Positions 26,447 to 34,817 of a stretch of 64,000 nucleotides of DNA are shown one piece after another. The stretch is taken from the NCBI RefSeq assembly GCF_001273775.1, contig NZ_CP011801.1, positions 1,280,001 through 1,344,000 of the forward strand, given 5' to 3'. The translations under genes were made by a program, and so were the position numbers. Position 1 is the first letter of the stretch; the number at the start of each line of letters is the position of its first letter. The notes below the pieces were generated by a model that was given only the letters and a program-made list of their open reading frames with translations, had not been told where the DNA came from and did not search any database. Source of the stretch: Nitrospira moscoviensis. Its GTDB lineage: Bacteria > Nitrospirota > Nitrospiria > Nitrospirales > Nitrospiraceae.

Positions 26447-26767
26447 TTATGCCGCTCTATCTTCCTGAATGGAGACATCTTTGAGAAAGGCGGACAGGTC
26501 GGGGTTGGCGTAGACCCCATAGGCATCCACCAAAGTCCCGCGGGTGCCATCTTTTGCCTGGATCGCATAGACCACCGCCAGTTCCTCCGGATCGCTGGCC
26601 CCTTCAAAGCGGTGGTGTTCCACGATCGTGAGATCGCCCGGAGCGAACGTTTTTCCGCTCTCTACCGCTCGGAACGTCTTGCCGATCAACTCAAAATTAG
26701 CCGTGAACCCGCGCTGCTCTAAGGCGCGCACGGCTTCGGCCACGGTCCTGTATGCGTGGATGCTCAT
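26447..26767 (-). CDS. Small conserved protein, often labelled PRPP synthetase-like
   Basis: 106 aa. The pattern HAYRTVAEAVRALEQRGFTA, HHRFEGASDPEELAVVYAI and GTLVDAYGVYANPDLS matches a family of small soluble proteins that databases often call phosphoribosylpyrophosphate synthetase, although no PRPP-binding loop is present. The function is therefore unknown. ATG 26767 is the only start in the conserved region; the long upstream frame is a shadow. It is divergent from the DUF1284 gene with about 90 bp between. Confidence 0.75.
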   Translation of the reverse strand: MSIHAYRTVAEAVRALEQRGFTANFELIGKTFRAVESGKTFAPGDLTIVEHHRFEGASDPEELAVVYAIQAKDGTRGTLVDAYGVYANPDLSAFLKDVSIQEDRAA

Positions 26768-26854
26768 ACCATCAGCATAAAACACCGGGAGTACGTCTGC
26801 CAGCCTGCTGCTTTTGACTTGATAAGGATGCGGGTGACACAATTTTGCAGCGAA

Positions 26855-27310
26855 ATGGCCATGCGTATGAACCGCGACACGACCGCTCCTCTCCGCCTGC
26901 GAGGGCATACCCTTCTCTGTCTGCAAGGATTTCGCGGGGAGGGGTATAGTCTCGACTTTGTCAACAACATGGCCGAGGTGCATCGGCTCTTGACGGAGCA
27001 TCCAGAGACCTGGGTGGAAGTGGTCGCGTCGCCCGATACGATCTGTGGGGCCTGTCCGCATCGACGCCTGTCGGGATGCACCTTGAACGGCGCGCGGTCC
27101 GAAGAGGAGATGCACGAGCAGGACCATGTGGTGCTTCGGAAGCTGGGAATCGAGGCTGGAAGTCGCCTCCCTTGGAGGGAGATTCTCGACCGTATCAGCC
27201 GCTCGGTGAGCGGCGGCGATTTGCCGGCCATCTGCGGAACTTGCCGGTGGTTGCCGCTCGGCTACTGCCGGGAAGGCGTCGACCGATTGCACAAATCAGC
27301 GCGCCCATGA
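26855..27310 (+). CDS. DUF1284-domain protein
   Basis: About 151 aa. LRLRGHTLLCLQGFRGEGYS, FVNNMAEVHRLL, DTICGACPHRRLSGC and a second pair CGTCRW...GYC form the Cys-rich pattern of DUF1284, probably a metal or Fe-S site. The exact role is unknown. Starts at 26828, 26855, 26861 or 26867 are possible and none has a strong ribosome site. The ORF is intact. Confidence 0.8.
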   Translation: MAMRMNRDTTAPLRLRGHTLLCLQGFRGEGYSLDFVNNMAEVHRLLTEHPETWVEVVASPDTICGACPHRRLSGCTLNGARSEEEMHEQDHVVLRKLGIEAGSRLPWREILDRISRSVSGGDLPAICGTCRWLPLGYCREGVDRLHKSARP

Positions 27311-27410
27311 CGCCACTATCCGGTCCTTCACGCCGCTGAGTGTGTCTGATAACTGAACCAGTGAGAATGTCGAAGTGAGCCGGCTCAAGGACGAGGGGCC
27401 CGTCTCTCGG

Positions 27411-27884
27411 TCAATGCGCTATGCGCCGAAGCAGCGTGTCCGGCGGGATACCGAGGACGTTGTCGGGAAGGATCTTCAGGCGGACGGTTTCACGGAGCAA
27501 GAGGACGACGCGGCTCACGCCGAAGATGCGATTCAGATCGCGGTGGTGAAAATCGATCGTTCGGATGCTGACGCGGAGCCGCGCCGCCATCTCACGGTGC
27601 GTCAGACCTGCCGCCAAGCCGTACAGGACCTGCCGTTGCCGCGGGGTAATGCCGCGCATCGGTAGTTGCGTGCTTGGAACGCAAGTGCGAAGGTCGTAAA
27701 AAAACGACACCGGAACCTGCAACGCCCGCGCCAGCTTGCCGATGGAATGGGTGCTCGGTGTCCGTCGTCCCTGCTCCCATAACGAGATTGCAGACGGGCT
27801 TTTGAGGTTGAGCCTATCGGCGAGATCCTCGACCGTCAACTGAAGGGCGATCCGGCGAATCCGTATTTTTTCATGCCGGAACAT
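27411..27884 (-). CDS. Xre/LuxR two-domain transcriptional regulator
   Basis: 157 aa. The N-terminal Xre helix-turn-helix (RIRRIALQLTVEDLADRLNL and SPSAISLWEQGRRTPS, ~5-60) is joined to a C-terminal LuxR/GerE helix-turn-helix (GITPRQRQVLYGLAAGLTHR and VSIRTIDFHHRDLNRIFGV, ~78-135). Two DNA-binding domains without a sensor domain between them is unusual. ATG 27884 gives the natural Xre start. It is divergent from another Xre gene at 27987, with about 100 bp shared promoter space, so cross-regulation is plausible. Confidence 0.82.
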   Translation of the reverse strand: MFRHEKIRIRRIALQLTVEDLADRLNLKSPSAISLWEQGRRTPSTHSIGKLARALQVPVSFFYDLRTCVPSTQLPMRGITPRQRQVLYGLAAGLTHREMAARLRVSIRTIDFHHRDLNRIFGVSRVVLLLRETVRLKILPDNVLGIPPDTLLRRIAH

Positions 27885-27986
27885 GTTCGGTACTCTATGA
27901 TGTGCGTGCGCGCAAGTCAATGCATAATTTGCTTATGGCGAAAAAAGATAGTATCTCTCTTCGACCGGACGTATGGAGTAGCGCCG

Positions 27987-28457
27987 ATGCGGATCAGAGA
28001 CCGGATCAGGGCGGTGATGGAGGCGCAGGGGCTCGATCCAGCCGGGCTCGCCCCGAAGCTCGGGGTGACGGCCAATACCGTCTACCGCTATCTCAAGGGG
28101 TCGTTGTACCCCTCCGCCGACGTGCTGGTTCGGCTCTGCGAGATCGGGCGGCTCGACCTGGCCGAGATGTTGGCGCAATTGGCGAAGGAGCGGCAGGCCG
28201 CGCGCCATAAGGCGTATGGTGAGCGGGGAGAGCTGCCTTCTTTCATCGGTGAGGCAGGACCGTTTCGGAAGGAAGCCCGTCCGCTGTTGGAGCTGTTGGA
28301 CAAGTTGAACAGTGAGCAATTGACGGCGCTCCGGCAATGTGCGGAAGCTCTCGCGGGAGGCGATCCGGATATCGAACGGCATTTGATCGCCCAGCTCAGA
28401 TTCCTCAACCGCATGGTGGTGGGGCGATCGTCCAAGCGCGGGGTCCGCTCTCGCTAG
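27987..28457 (+). CDS. Xre-family helix-turn-helix regulator
   Basis: 156 aa. Residues ~1-60 form a helix-turn-helix (IRAVMEAQGLDPAGLAPKLG then TANTVYRYLKGSLYPSADVL). The rest is helical with a long charged segment and no known effector domain. ATG 27987 is chosen because it begins the domain; the frame continues upstream to 27873 into the divergent promoter. The upstream AT-rich stretch (CATAATTTGCTTATGG) probably holds the promoter. Confidence 0.8.
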   Translation: MRIRDRIRAVMEAQGLDPAGLAPKLGVTANTVYRYLKGSLYPSADVLVRLCEIGRLDLAEMLAQLAKERQAARHKAYGERGELPSFIGEAGPFRKEARPLLELLDKLNSEQLTALRQCAEALAGGDPDIERHLIAQLRFLNRMVVGRSSKRGVRSR

Positions 28458-28733
28458 CCTCGCGGTAACACGTTGGCGGCTCTGCCAGGTTCGACGACCG
28501 GGAGTCGCGGAGAGCCGCCGCATGGCTTCGAAAACCGGCGCCGCTCTCACTCCCTCAACTGCTGCTCTCGGCGATCGTCGATAAAGCACAGGGCTTCTTG
28601 GCCGACTGTCCTCCGCACCTCTTCATTCACAGGGCTGGTTCCTTTCGTGGCCGCAGTATCCTTGAAAAGGTCAGGGACCGGCGATGTGCGGCGACCAGAG
28701 AATCCAAGCGGGCGTCTCCCGCAGGAGGGCGTT

Positions 28734-29753
28734 ATGAAAAAGCGGCTGATTGTCTTGTTCGACGGCACCTGGAATACCCGCGATGATCGGACGAATGTCG
28801 CGCGCATGGCCGACGCGGTCGCCAAAGAGGGATTCGATGGGGTGCCGCAAGAGAAATGGTATGACCGCGGTCCCGGCACCAATTGGTACGACCGTCTCCG
28901 GGGCGGCGCGTTCGGCTATGGGTTGTCGGAAAACATTCGGGAAGCCTATGCGTGGCTGGCCGGCGAATGGGCGAAAGCGGATGACAACGAGCTCTATGTG
29001 TTCGGATTCAGCCGGGGCGCGTACACCGCTCGAAGTTTGGTGGGTCTGATCCGCAAAAGCGGACTATTGAAGAAGCCGGCGAAGGAGTTGGTGGAACAAG
29101 CCTATGCACTCTATCGCAATAAAGACCTGCGCCCCGACAGCCAGGAAGCGGCGGCGTTTCGGGCGACCTACTCGCGGGAGATCCGAGTCAAATTTGTCGG
29201 CGTGTGGGACACCGTGGGGAGCTTGGGCGTTCCGTTTACCGGCGCGCTCGTCCCTTGGGGGCGCGATCACTATCAGTGGCACGACACGGAGCTCAGCAAG
29301 ATCGTCGATTATGCCTATCATGCTCTGGCCGTCGATGAACGGCGGAAAGATTATGAAGCGACGGTCTGGACAAAGCGGAAACCGGAAAATCAGGACGTCG
29401 AGCAACGCTGGTTCATCGGTGCCCATGCCAACGTGGGCGGGGGCTACAAGTACGATCGGCTCCACAACATTCCTCTGCGTTGGATGCAGGACAAGGCGGT
29501 GGCGTGCGGGTTGGGTCTGAAAGAACTGCGAACGGTGGAGGCGAGCGACTATCGGGCCAAGGTGGCCGATTCGTTCGGCGATTTCATGTTCGGACTGTAC
29601 AAGGCGATGAAATTCGGCAAGCCCTTTGAACGCCCCTTCGGGACCGGGGTGAACGAAACGGTGGATGACTCGGTGTGGCAGCGCTGGAACACCATGAAGG
29701 ACTACCGGCCGCCTTCGCTGTTGGAAGAGGCCAAGAAACGCGGCCTGGCCTGA
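28734..29753 (+). CDS. DUF2235 alpha/beta hydrolase (Tle1-like)
   Basis: 339 aa. KRLIVLFDGTWNTRDDRTNV at the N-terminus, the nucleophile elbow GFSRGAYTARSL (Ser ~90), GVWDTVGSLGVP and the late HANVGGGY are standard for DUF2235. Some members, Tle1, are type VI phospholipase effectors. No type VI genes, immunity gene or signal peptide are nearby, so a housekeeping or stress hydrolase role is equally possible. AGGAGG is 7 nt before ATG 28734. Catalytic Ser and late His are present, so it is probably active. Confidence 0.85.
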   Translation: MKKRLIVLFDGTWNTRDDRTNVARMADAVAKEGFDGVPQEKWYDRGPGTNWYDRLRGGAFGYGLSENIREAYAWLAGEWAKADDNELYVFGFSRGAYTARSLVGLIRKSGLLKKPAKELVEQAYALYRNKDLRPDSQEAAAFRATYSREIRVKFVGVWDTVGSLGVPFTGALVPWGRDHYQWHDTELSKIVDYAYHALAVDERRKDYEATVWTKRKPENQDVEQRWFIGAHANVGGGYKYDRLHNIPLRWMQDKAVACGLGLKELRTVEASDYRAKVADSFGDFMFGLYKAMKFGKPFERPFGTGVNETVDDSVWQRWNTMKDYRPPSLLEEAKKRGLA

Positions 29754-29760
29754 CGGGCCG

Positions 29761-29892
29761 TTAGAACATCGGCGGCTGAGGTCCCCACTGTAATCCTTCC
29801 AAGTCGGGATCGATTCCGTCCTCGGCCGGGCGCCGATCCGCCTTCTCCGCTTTGCGTTGAGCGCGGCGCTCTTCCTTCTCCCGCTGCTTCAT
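29761..29892 (-). CDS. Small highly charged protein, start unclear
   Basis: An open frame of about 70 codons runs from 29973 down to a TAA at 29761. It reads GRPGKTTIAKRDREKARQ, then MKQREKEERRAQRKAEKADR, and ends GLQWGPQPPMF. This Arg/Lys/Glu-rich helical text followed by an acidic tail looks like real protein. Yet ATG 29892 (43 aa) is the only in-frame ATG/GTG/TTG I find, and most of the conserved-looking part lies before it. Either the start codon is unusual or lost, or the frame is broken. It lies just downstream of the small basic gene at 29983 on the same strand. Confidence 0.4.
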   Translation of the reverse strand: MKQREKEERRAQRKAEKADRRPAEDGIDPDLEGLQWGPQPPMF

Positions 29893-29982
29893 CTGCCTGG
29901 CTTTTTCGCGATCGCGCTTGGCGATGGTTGTTTTTCCTGGTCGTCCGATGGTCCCCGTCCTTTCTCTGCCGTTTCAGGCCGA

Positions 29983-30258
29983 TTACTTTGCTCTTCGGCT
30001 ACGCGCCCCGGTGATACGTCCCACTCCGGGCCCCGAACGGTCCGCGGTCTTCTTGGCCACGGATCGCAGACGTGTTTCTTGACCGAATCCTGTGCTGGCC
30101 AGCGATGATACCTGTCGCCGAATGTCTTCGATCGATGGCGACTCATCGTCCTGAGAGGCCGGTTGGAAGCCCAGGAGGTCCCATCGAATTTTTAATCTCT
30201 GGACGGGGCGTTTACGTTTTCTGGCCTTGTTACCACCCCATGCCGTGGATATTTTCAT
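29983..30258 (-). CDS. Small basic protein, 91 aa
   Basis: I recognise no family. The support is mainly a good ribosome site, GGAAGGAG 6 nt before ATG 30258 (or 3 nt before the ATG at 30261), and an intact basic protein (KARKRKRPVQRLKIRW near the N-terminus, RITGARSRRAK at the end). It could bind nucleic acid. It is followed by the small charged frame at 29761, and the two may form a pair. Confidence 0.45.
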   Translation of the reverse strand: MKISTAWGGNKARKRKRPVQRLKIRWDLLGFQPASQDDESPSIEDIRRQVSSLASTGFGQETRLRSVAKKTADRSGPGVGRITGARSRRAK

Positions 30259-30494
30259 CATGCACTCCTTCCGGGATCGTCGAACGACGGTTCGAACATG
30301 GCAACCGGTCTTTTACTGACCGAAGGGACCGGGAAGAACAGTTGTACTGAGGAGCCGGTCGCGCAGCGGTATGTCACAGCGCGAGGGAGAGGATATCGTC
30401 GAACGAGGTTGCAGCGTATCATGCGCGTCGCCGTGAGTCAAATTCCTGCAGACGAAAACCTCCGCAGAGCGGGAGCCGTCTCCTGCAGTCCGCT

Positions 30495-31070
30495 TCAGAA
30501 GCGATAGCCGATCTCGACGATATAGAGATCTACGCCGAGACTGGACGATCCGTAGAGGCCGGCGTCAGAAAAATGCAGCACGCGGAATCCGGCATACGCA
30601 TGCGTGAACGGACGGACTTGAACGCCGGCCGTGGCGATGGCTTGTACCGGCCCGCCGAGATCTTGTATGCCGAACTTCTCCCGGCTGAACAATCCGATTC
30701 CGCCGCCGAGGTCGAACGTCACCAGATCGTTCCATCCGCCCAGTGAGAGCGCCGGCACGACTGTCGCCATCAGCCCGCTGTCGCCGGCTGCCGAGAGATG
30801 GCCCGCGCTGGTGGTCAATCTCGTGCCGATGCGCCATGAGCTGTCGCCAAGCTGCCATGTCCAAGGCAGCCGCCAGACCGCCGCAAGGTCGGTCAGGTGA
30901 AAATTGTGCTTCTGCTCTCTTCCTAGAAAAGGCGATTGTCCGCTGAACCCGAGGCGAGGGCCGATACTGATGAGCGGGCTATCCTCGGCGAAGCTCAGCG
31001 CGCCCGCCGGCGTTGTGAGTGCAAGGATTCCGATCAGGCCGATTGAAAGGCGCAGGGACAGGGCTTGCAT
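30495..31070 (-). CDS. PagL-like lipid A 3-O-deacylase (acyloxyacyl hydrolase family)
   Basis: 191 aa. A signal peptide (RLSIGLIGILALTTPAGALS) is followed by an eight-strand outer-membrane barrel ending VEIGYRF. The C-terminal motif LHFSDAGLYGSSSLGVDLY corresponds to the PagL active-site His-x-Ser segment. In Pseudomonas PagL the catalytic Glu is 14 residues after the His; here that place is Val, with an Asp next to it, so activity is not certain. It would trim lipid A acyl chains in the outer membrane. The 271 bp upstream (31071-31341) hold nothing I can name. Confidence 0.72.
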   Translation of the reverse strand: MQALSLRLSIGLIGILALTTPAGALSFAEDSPLISIGPRLGFSGQSPFLGREQKHNFHLTDLAAVWRLPWTWQLGDSSWRIGTRLTTSAGHLSAAGDSGLMATVVPALSLGGWNDLVTFDLGGGIGLFSREKFGIQDLGGPVQAIATAGVQVRPFTHAYAGFRVLHFSDAGLYGSSSLGVDLYIVEIGYRF

Positions 31071-31341
31071 CAGGGGTGCCTCGTTGGTGGTACAAGTGAG
31101 CGACGGCAGCGACGGAAGGACTCTGGCGGAGGACGCAGCCGCGATAGGGTGGTGTGTGACGCGAGAATAGGCGGAGAGGAACCGACGGAAGACGGGAGGG
31201 AGCGTCTCAGGTCCGGCTCAGGATCAGATTCTCGGTCCGCGCAACACCAGTAAGAGGCCGCGTAGCGGCTCATTCCATGCGAGACCCGCTAGAGAACGAG
31301 GTGATCGTCCAGCCTCGGAATGCCGGGGCCGACGACGCGCG

Positions 31342-31671
31342 CTAGGCCGACTTGACAAACCGGTCCTCGGAAAAAGCGGTGCGCAAGTGCATCGTCACGG
31401 AACGGCGATACGGCTCCTTTTCTCGTCCGATGATGACCAGGTTTTCGCTGTCGAGCACAATGGTCAAATTGTCTTCCGATACCAGTTGCCGCGCGCCCGG
31501 TCCGATATTGACGCGATATTGCGTCTTGCCGTCCGGATTGCGTTGCGGGCCCGTCACGATTTCCGTGAGCCCGTCGATCACGCCTTCGTAGGCTTCGACA
31601 CGGTGCCGGACTTTGGTGCCGTCGGGAATGCGAACCCATCCGGAGGTGGTGCGGTGTTGATCGATGTTCAT
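31342..31671 (-). CDS. Hypothetical protein, 109 aa
   Basis: A small soluble beta-rich protein with PDGTKVRHRVEAYEGVIDGL, GKTQYRVNIGPGARQLV and NLTIVLDSENLVIIGRE. The fold could be an SH3-like barrel, but I do not recognise a family. AAGGAG 7-8 nt upstream of ATG 31671 fixes the start; the frame continues upstream to 31821 without a site. It follows the desaturase gene on the same strand with 150 bp between. Confidence 0.65.
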   Translation of the reverse strand: MNIDQHRTTSGWVRIPDGTKVRHRVEAYEGVIDGLTEIVTGPQRNPDGKTQYRVNIGPGARQLVSEDNLTIVLDSENLVIIGREKEPYRRSVTMHLRTAFSEDRFVKSA

Positions 31672-31821
31672 GGTGATGCTCCTTGCCTGGTCGGTGATGT
31701 CGGTTCGAGGATTGTGATGTGCGGGGTTGCCCCGGCACGTATTACTGTACCACGCGGCCGCCGACATGGCGACCCATGAGCTGTAAAAATTGTGTGAAGC
31801 CCGGCGGCCGGTCGGGCGCAA

Positions 31822-32703
31822 TTAGGCTCGAGGCGAGCGATCCGCCGCCGCGTAGGAAGCGGTGCGTAAACCTGAGGCGAGCCCCAACAAGTACAGCGTA
31901 TAGATCAGCCACTTCGACGGGTCGAAATCGTACCAGTGGGCTCCGTTGCGATAGTCGCTGGGAAACGTATGGTGGTAGTTGTGATATCCCTCACCGAATG
32001 TGATGAGCGACACCCACCAGCTGTCCCGGCTGGAATCTTTTGAGCTGAACGGCTGATTCCCCCAGATATGGCAGACGGAATTGATGCAAAACGTCGAATT
32101 CAATACGGCGAAGGTGCGGCCCACCCCGGCGAGCAGGAAACATCCGAGGCCGCCGACCAGCCCGTTCTCGACAAATCCTATGGCGAAGGTCAGGGCCAAG
32201 CCCGCCAGCACGATGGCTGTGTAGTGGCGATGCTGCCAGAGGGCGACAGGATCCTGCGCCACACGGGAGGCATACTGAATATCGTCGTGCTTGCGTTCTG
32301 AGAACAGCCAACCGCAGTGGCTGTGCCAAAATCCGAGCTTCGCGTTGTACGGATCCGCCTCCTCGTCGCAGTGGGCATGGTGCCGTAGATGATCCGCCGT
32401 CCATTTGATGGCCGAGTTCTGCAGGGCCCAGGCTCCGGCAATCAACAGCCCGGCTTTCACCCAGTCCGGACAGTCAAAGCTGCGATGCGACATCAGCCGG
32501 TGATATCCGACCGTGATCCCGAGCCCGCTGATGAGGTACAGAGAGCCAAAGAGCCACCAGTGCAGCGCCGTGTAATCATAGAGGTAGGCGTAGATCGGAA
32601 TGGCGGCCAGCGCGCCGATGACGATCGAGGAAAAGAGGACGATGGTCCAGCCGACATGGAAGCGGCGAGCCAAGCGAATGGATGGGGCGGCGGTCGTCGT
32701 CAT
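31822..32703 (-). CDS. Acyl-CoA/acyl-lipid delta-9-type desaturase
   Basis: 293 aa. The three histidine boxes of membrane di-iron desaturases are present: HRLMSH (~68), HLRHHAHCD (~105) and EGYHNYHHTFP (~240), together with four or more membrane segments. The length and box spacing fit the stearoyl-CoA desaturase-like DesC branch, which puts a cis double bond into saturated acyl chains to adjust membrane fluidity. The start ATG at 32703 is the natural one. The neighbours (PagL-like, FadL, AAR-like) share the lipid theme but are not in one operon. Confidence 0.93.
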   Translation of the reverse strand: MTTTAAPSIRLARRFHVGWTIVLFSSIVIGALAAIPIYAYLYDYTALHWWLFGSLYLISGLGITVGYHRLMSHRSFDCPDWVKAGLLIAGAWALQNSAIKWTADHLRHHAHCDEEADPYNAKLGFWHSHCGWLFSERKHDDIQYASRVAQDPVALWQHRHYTAIVLAGLALTFAIGFVENGLVGGLGCFLLAGVGRTFAVLNSTFCINSVCHIWGNQPFSSKDSSRDSWWVSLITFGEGYHNYHHTFPSDYRNGAHWYDFDPSKWLIYTLYLLGLASGLRTASYAAADRSPRA

Positions 32704-32835
32704 GAGGGAGTCACTCCGTGCGATGCATCAACCATCGGTGTTCCACGATAGCACACTTCCGCCAGGATCGCGAACGGTTGCGACGCAGGAGCAGGGCAAT
32801 GAGCCGTCCCTCTTGTTTTTATTTTTTGCAGTGAG

Positions 32836-32864
32836 TTGACGCGGCAAAAATCTTCCTGTATGGT
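32836..32864 (+). promoter_or_regulatory. Sigma-70-type promoter for the RNA helicase gene
   Basis: TTGACG and TATGGT are separated by exactly 17 bp, giving a start near 32871. The resulting leader is about 160 nt long before GTG 33033, long for this genome and typical of cold-regulated helicase mRNAs; that regulation is only inferred. The rest of the 329-bp gap (32704-33032) shows no gene. Confidence 0.5.
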
Positions 32865-33032
32865 GTCGATACATTTCCCTCGTAGTAGTCCGGCGGCGGC
32901 GATGTATCAACCATAACGGACTTCGCGATCGCATCGCGACCAGGTCCAGTTTGGAGTTGCACCCGTCCCGGTTGTCTCTCCCCTCGGTTCTCTGATCCCG
33001 TCTTAATGCGATCAAACTGAAAGGATAGTGTA

Positions 33033-34325
33033 GTGGATACGTCTGTTCACCTCAATTTTCACAGTCTCGGTCTGTCCGATGCCCTTTTGCGGGACCTCAC
33101 CAGCGCCGGGTTTTCTTCACCCACGCCCATCCAGGTGCAAGCGATTCCGCCGGCCCTTGCGGGCCGCGATGTCATCGGGTGCGCGCAGACCGGAACGGGC
33201 AAAACCGCGGCCTTCGTCGTCCCGATGATCGAACGGCTCGCCGCGCTGCCGAAGGGGCAACCGCAGGCGCTGATTTTGGCGCCGACGCGCGAGCTCGCCA
33301 TGCAGATTCTGACGACGATCGACAAGCTCGGCCGCAGCCGCCGGATTTCCGCCACCGTGATCGTGGGCGGCGCCGACATGCAGGCGCAAGTGCGGGGGCT
33401 TCGGCAGAAACCGGACATCATCGTCGCGACGCCGGGCCGCCTGCTCGACCACATGTGGAACGGCACGATCCATCTGACGCCCATCAAGATGCTGGTGTTG
33501 GACGAGGCCGACCGCATGCTCGATATGGGCTTCGCGCCGCAGATCAACCAGATTTTGGATGCGCTGCCGGAAGAGCGGCAGACGCTGCTCTTCTCCGCGA
33601 CCCTGCCGGCCGACCTCACTCGGCTGGTTCAGGCCAGCGTGAACAACCCCGTGCGCGTCATGGTCGCTCCGTCGGCCACCACCGCGGACGGCGTCACGCA
33701 GGCGGTGCATCACACCACGCACGACGCCAAGCCGGAGCTGCTCCTGTCGCTCCTGGGACAGGAACAGGAAACGGTGCTGGTCTTCACACGCACGAAACAT
33801 CGGGCCGACAAGCTTGGGCGGGTCCTCGGACGGGTAGGCCACAAGGTCGCCGTGTTGCACGGGGACCGGAGTCTCTCGCAACGCCGGGCGGCGTTGGAAG
33901 GCTTCAAGCGCGGAACGTTCCGCGTGCTGGTCGCCACCGACATCGCCGCGCGGGGCATCGATGTGGCGAACATCGGCCATGTCGTCAACTTCGATTTGCC
34001 GAACTGTCCCGAAGACTACGTCCATCGCATCGGACGCACGGCGCGCATGAAGACGACCGGACGCGCCACCAGCTTTGTCACTGCGGAAGACCACCAGCAG
34101 CTGCGCGACATCGAGCGGTTGTTGGGCCAGGTGGTGCCGCTGGCGCCCGGCAGCGCCAAGCCGGCCTACGACGGCCGCGCGGGGGCGGCGGCAGCTCCTC
34201 GATCGCCGCGCCATGGTCATGGACGACGGGACGCTTTCAGAGACCGCCGGCCGGTGGGTCACAGCCATGCTCCGGGAACGCCGCCCCGCCAGCAGACGCA
34301 TTCGGCGGTTAAAACCGGAAATTGA
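33033..34325 (+). CDS. rhlE: DEAD-box ATP-dependent RNA helicase (RhlE-like)
   Basis: 430 aa. All helicase motifs are present: Q motif GFSSPTPIQVQAIP, motif I AQTGTGKT, Ia PTRELA, II DEAD (VLDEADRMLDMGF), III SAT, and in the second domain ATDIAARGIDV and HRIGRTAR. The C-terminal 60 residues are basic and disordered (RHGHGRRDAFRDRR), as in RhlE. It unwinds structured RNA in ribosome assembly or decay. The GTG start is preceded by AAAGGA. A strong hairpin follows the stop. Confidence 0.93.
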   Translation: MDTSVHLNFHSLGLSDALLRDLTSAGFSSPTPIQVQAIPPALAGRDVIGCAQTGTGKTAAFVVPMIERLAALPKGQPQALILAPTRELAMQILTTIDKLGRSRRISATVIVGGADMQAQVRGLRQKPDIIVATPGRLLDHMWNGTIHLTPIKMLVLDEADRMLDMGFAPQINQILDALPEERQTLLFSATLPADLTRLVQASVNNPVRVMVAPSATTADGVTQAVHHTTHDAKPELLLSLLGQEQETVLVFTRTKHRADKLGRVLGRVGHKVAVLHGDRSLSQRRAALEGFKRGTFRVLVATDIAARGIDVANIGHVVNFDLPNCPEDYVHRIGRTARMKTTGRATSFVTAEDHQQLRDIERLLGQVVPLAPGSAKPAYDGRAGAAAAPRSPRHGHGRRDAFRDRRPVGHSHAPGTPPRQQTHSAVKTGN

Positions 34326-34333
34326 TTCGCGAA

Positions 34334-34372
34334 ACGGGCCTCGTGCGCTACAGTAGACCGCACGAGGCCCGT
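34334..34372 (+). terminator. Strong hairpin between rhlE and the PilZ gene
   Basis: A perfect 14-bp stem (ACGGGCCTCGTGCG paired with CGCACGAGGCCCGT) with an 11-nt loop begins 8 bp after the rhlE stop. There is no U-run, so it is either a weak or Rho-assisted terminator or an mRNA 3' stabiliser. It ends only 5 nt before the PilZ ATG and leaves no room for a ribosome site. Confidence 0.65.
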
Positions 34373-34377
34373 CAGCG

Positions 34378-34758
34378 ATGCAGACCGCGTCACAACGAGA
34401 ATCCGTCCTCAACGTCTTTCGCCGCCATCCCCGAGTGCGGGCCCCCATCCCCTTCACGTGTTCCGTGGCGCGGTTGGAGCGCCGCGGGTGGTTCAGCAAG
34501 CCCAGTGAAGATCTCGGCGTCGTTTACGATCTCTCGCTGCGCGGCGTGCGGATGAGCACCGAAGCGCCGTTCAAACCGGGGGATCAGGTCTCGCTGAGGT
34601 TACGATTGCCGAAGCAGGCGGCGCCCGCCGATATTGCGGTCGCTACCGTGCGGTGGACGAAAGACCAGATTTACGGATTGGCGTTCAAGAAGCTGACGGA
34701 AGCGGCGCACAGCCGCTTGCGGAAATACATGGCGCTCGCAGCCGGTACGAGGTTTTGA
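34378..34758 (+). CDS. PilZ-domain protein
   Basis: 126 aa, a single PilZ domain. The c-di-GMP motifs look complete: RRHPRVR (RxxxR) near residue 15 and DLSLRG (DxSxxG) near residue 50. It would be a small c-di-GMP effector acting on motility, pili or exopolysaccharide. The PilB/GspE ATPase lies about 1.4 kb away on the other strand. The ATG at 34378 has no visible Shine-Dalgarno because the upstream hairpin occupies that space. Confidence 0.85.
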   Translation: MQTASQRESVLNVFRRHPRVRAPIPFTCSVARLERRGWFSKPSEDLGVVYDLSLRGVRMSTEAPFKPGDQVSLRLRLPKQAAPADIAVATVRWTKDQIYGLAFKKLTEAAHSRLRKYMALAAGTRF

Positions 34759-34817
34759 AGGCCACCAAAGGCTCGACGCCGCGCCCGCGCGCATCGTCCA
34801 GTCAGTTTTCTCGCCGA

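Noticed and set aside
32728..33015. 95-codon minus-strand frame in the rhlE leader
   Set aside because: It crosses the predicted promoter, is Arg-rich without pattern, and has no ribosome site.
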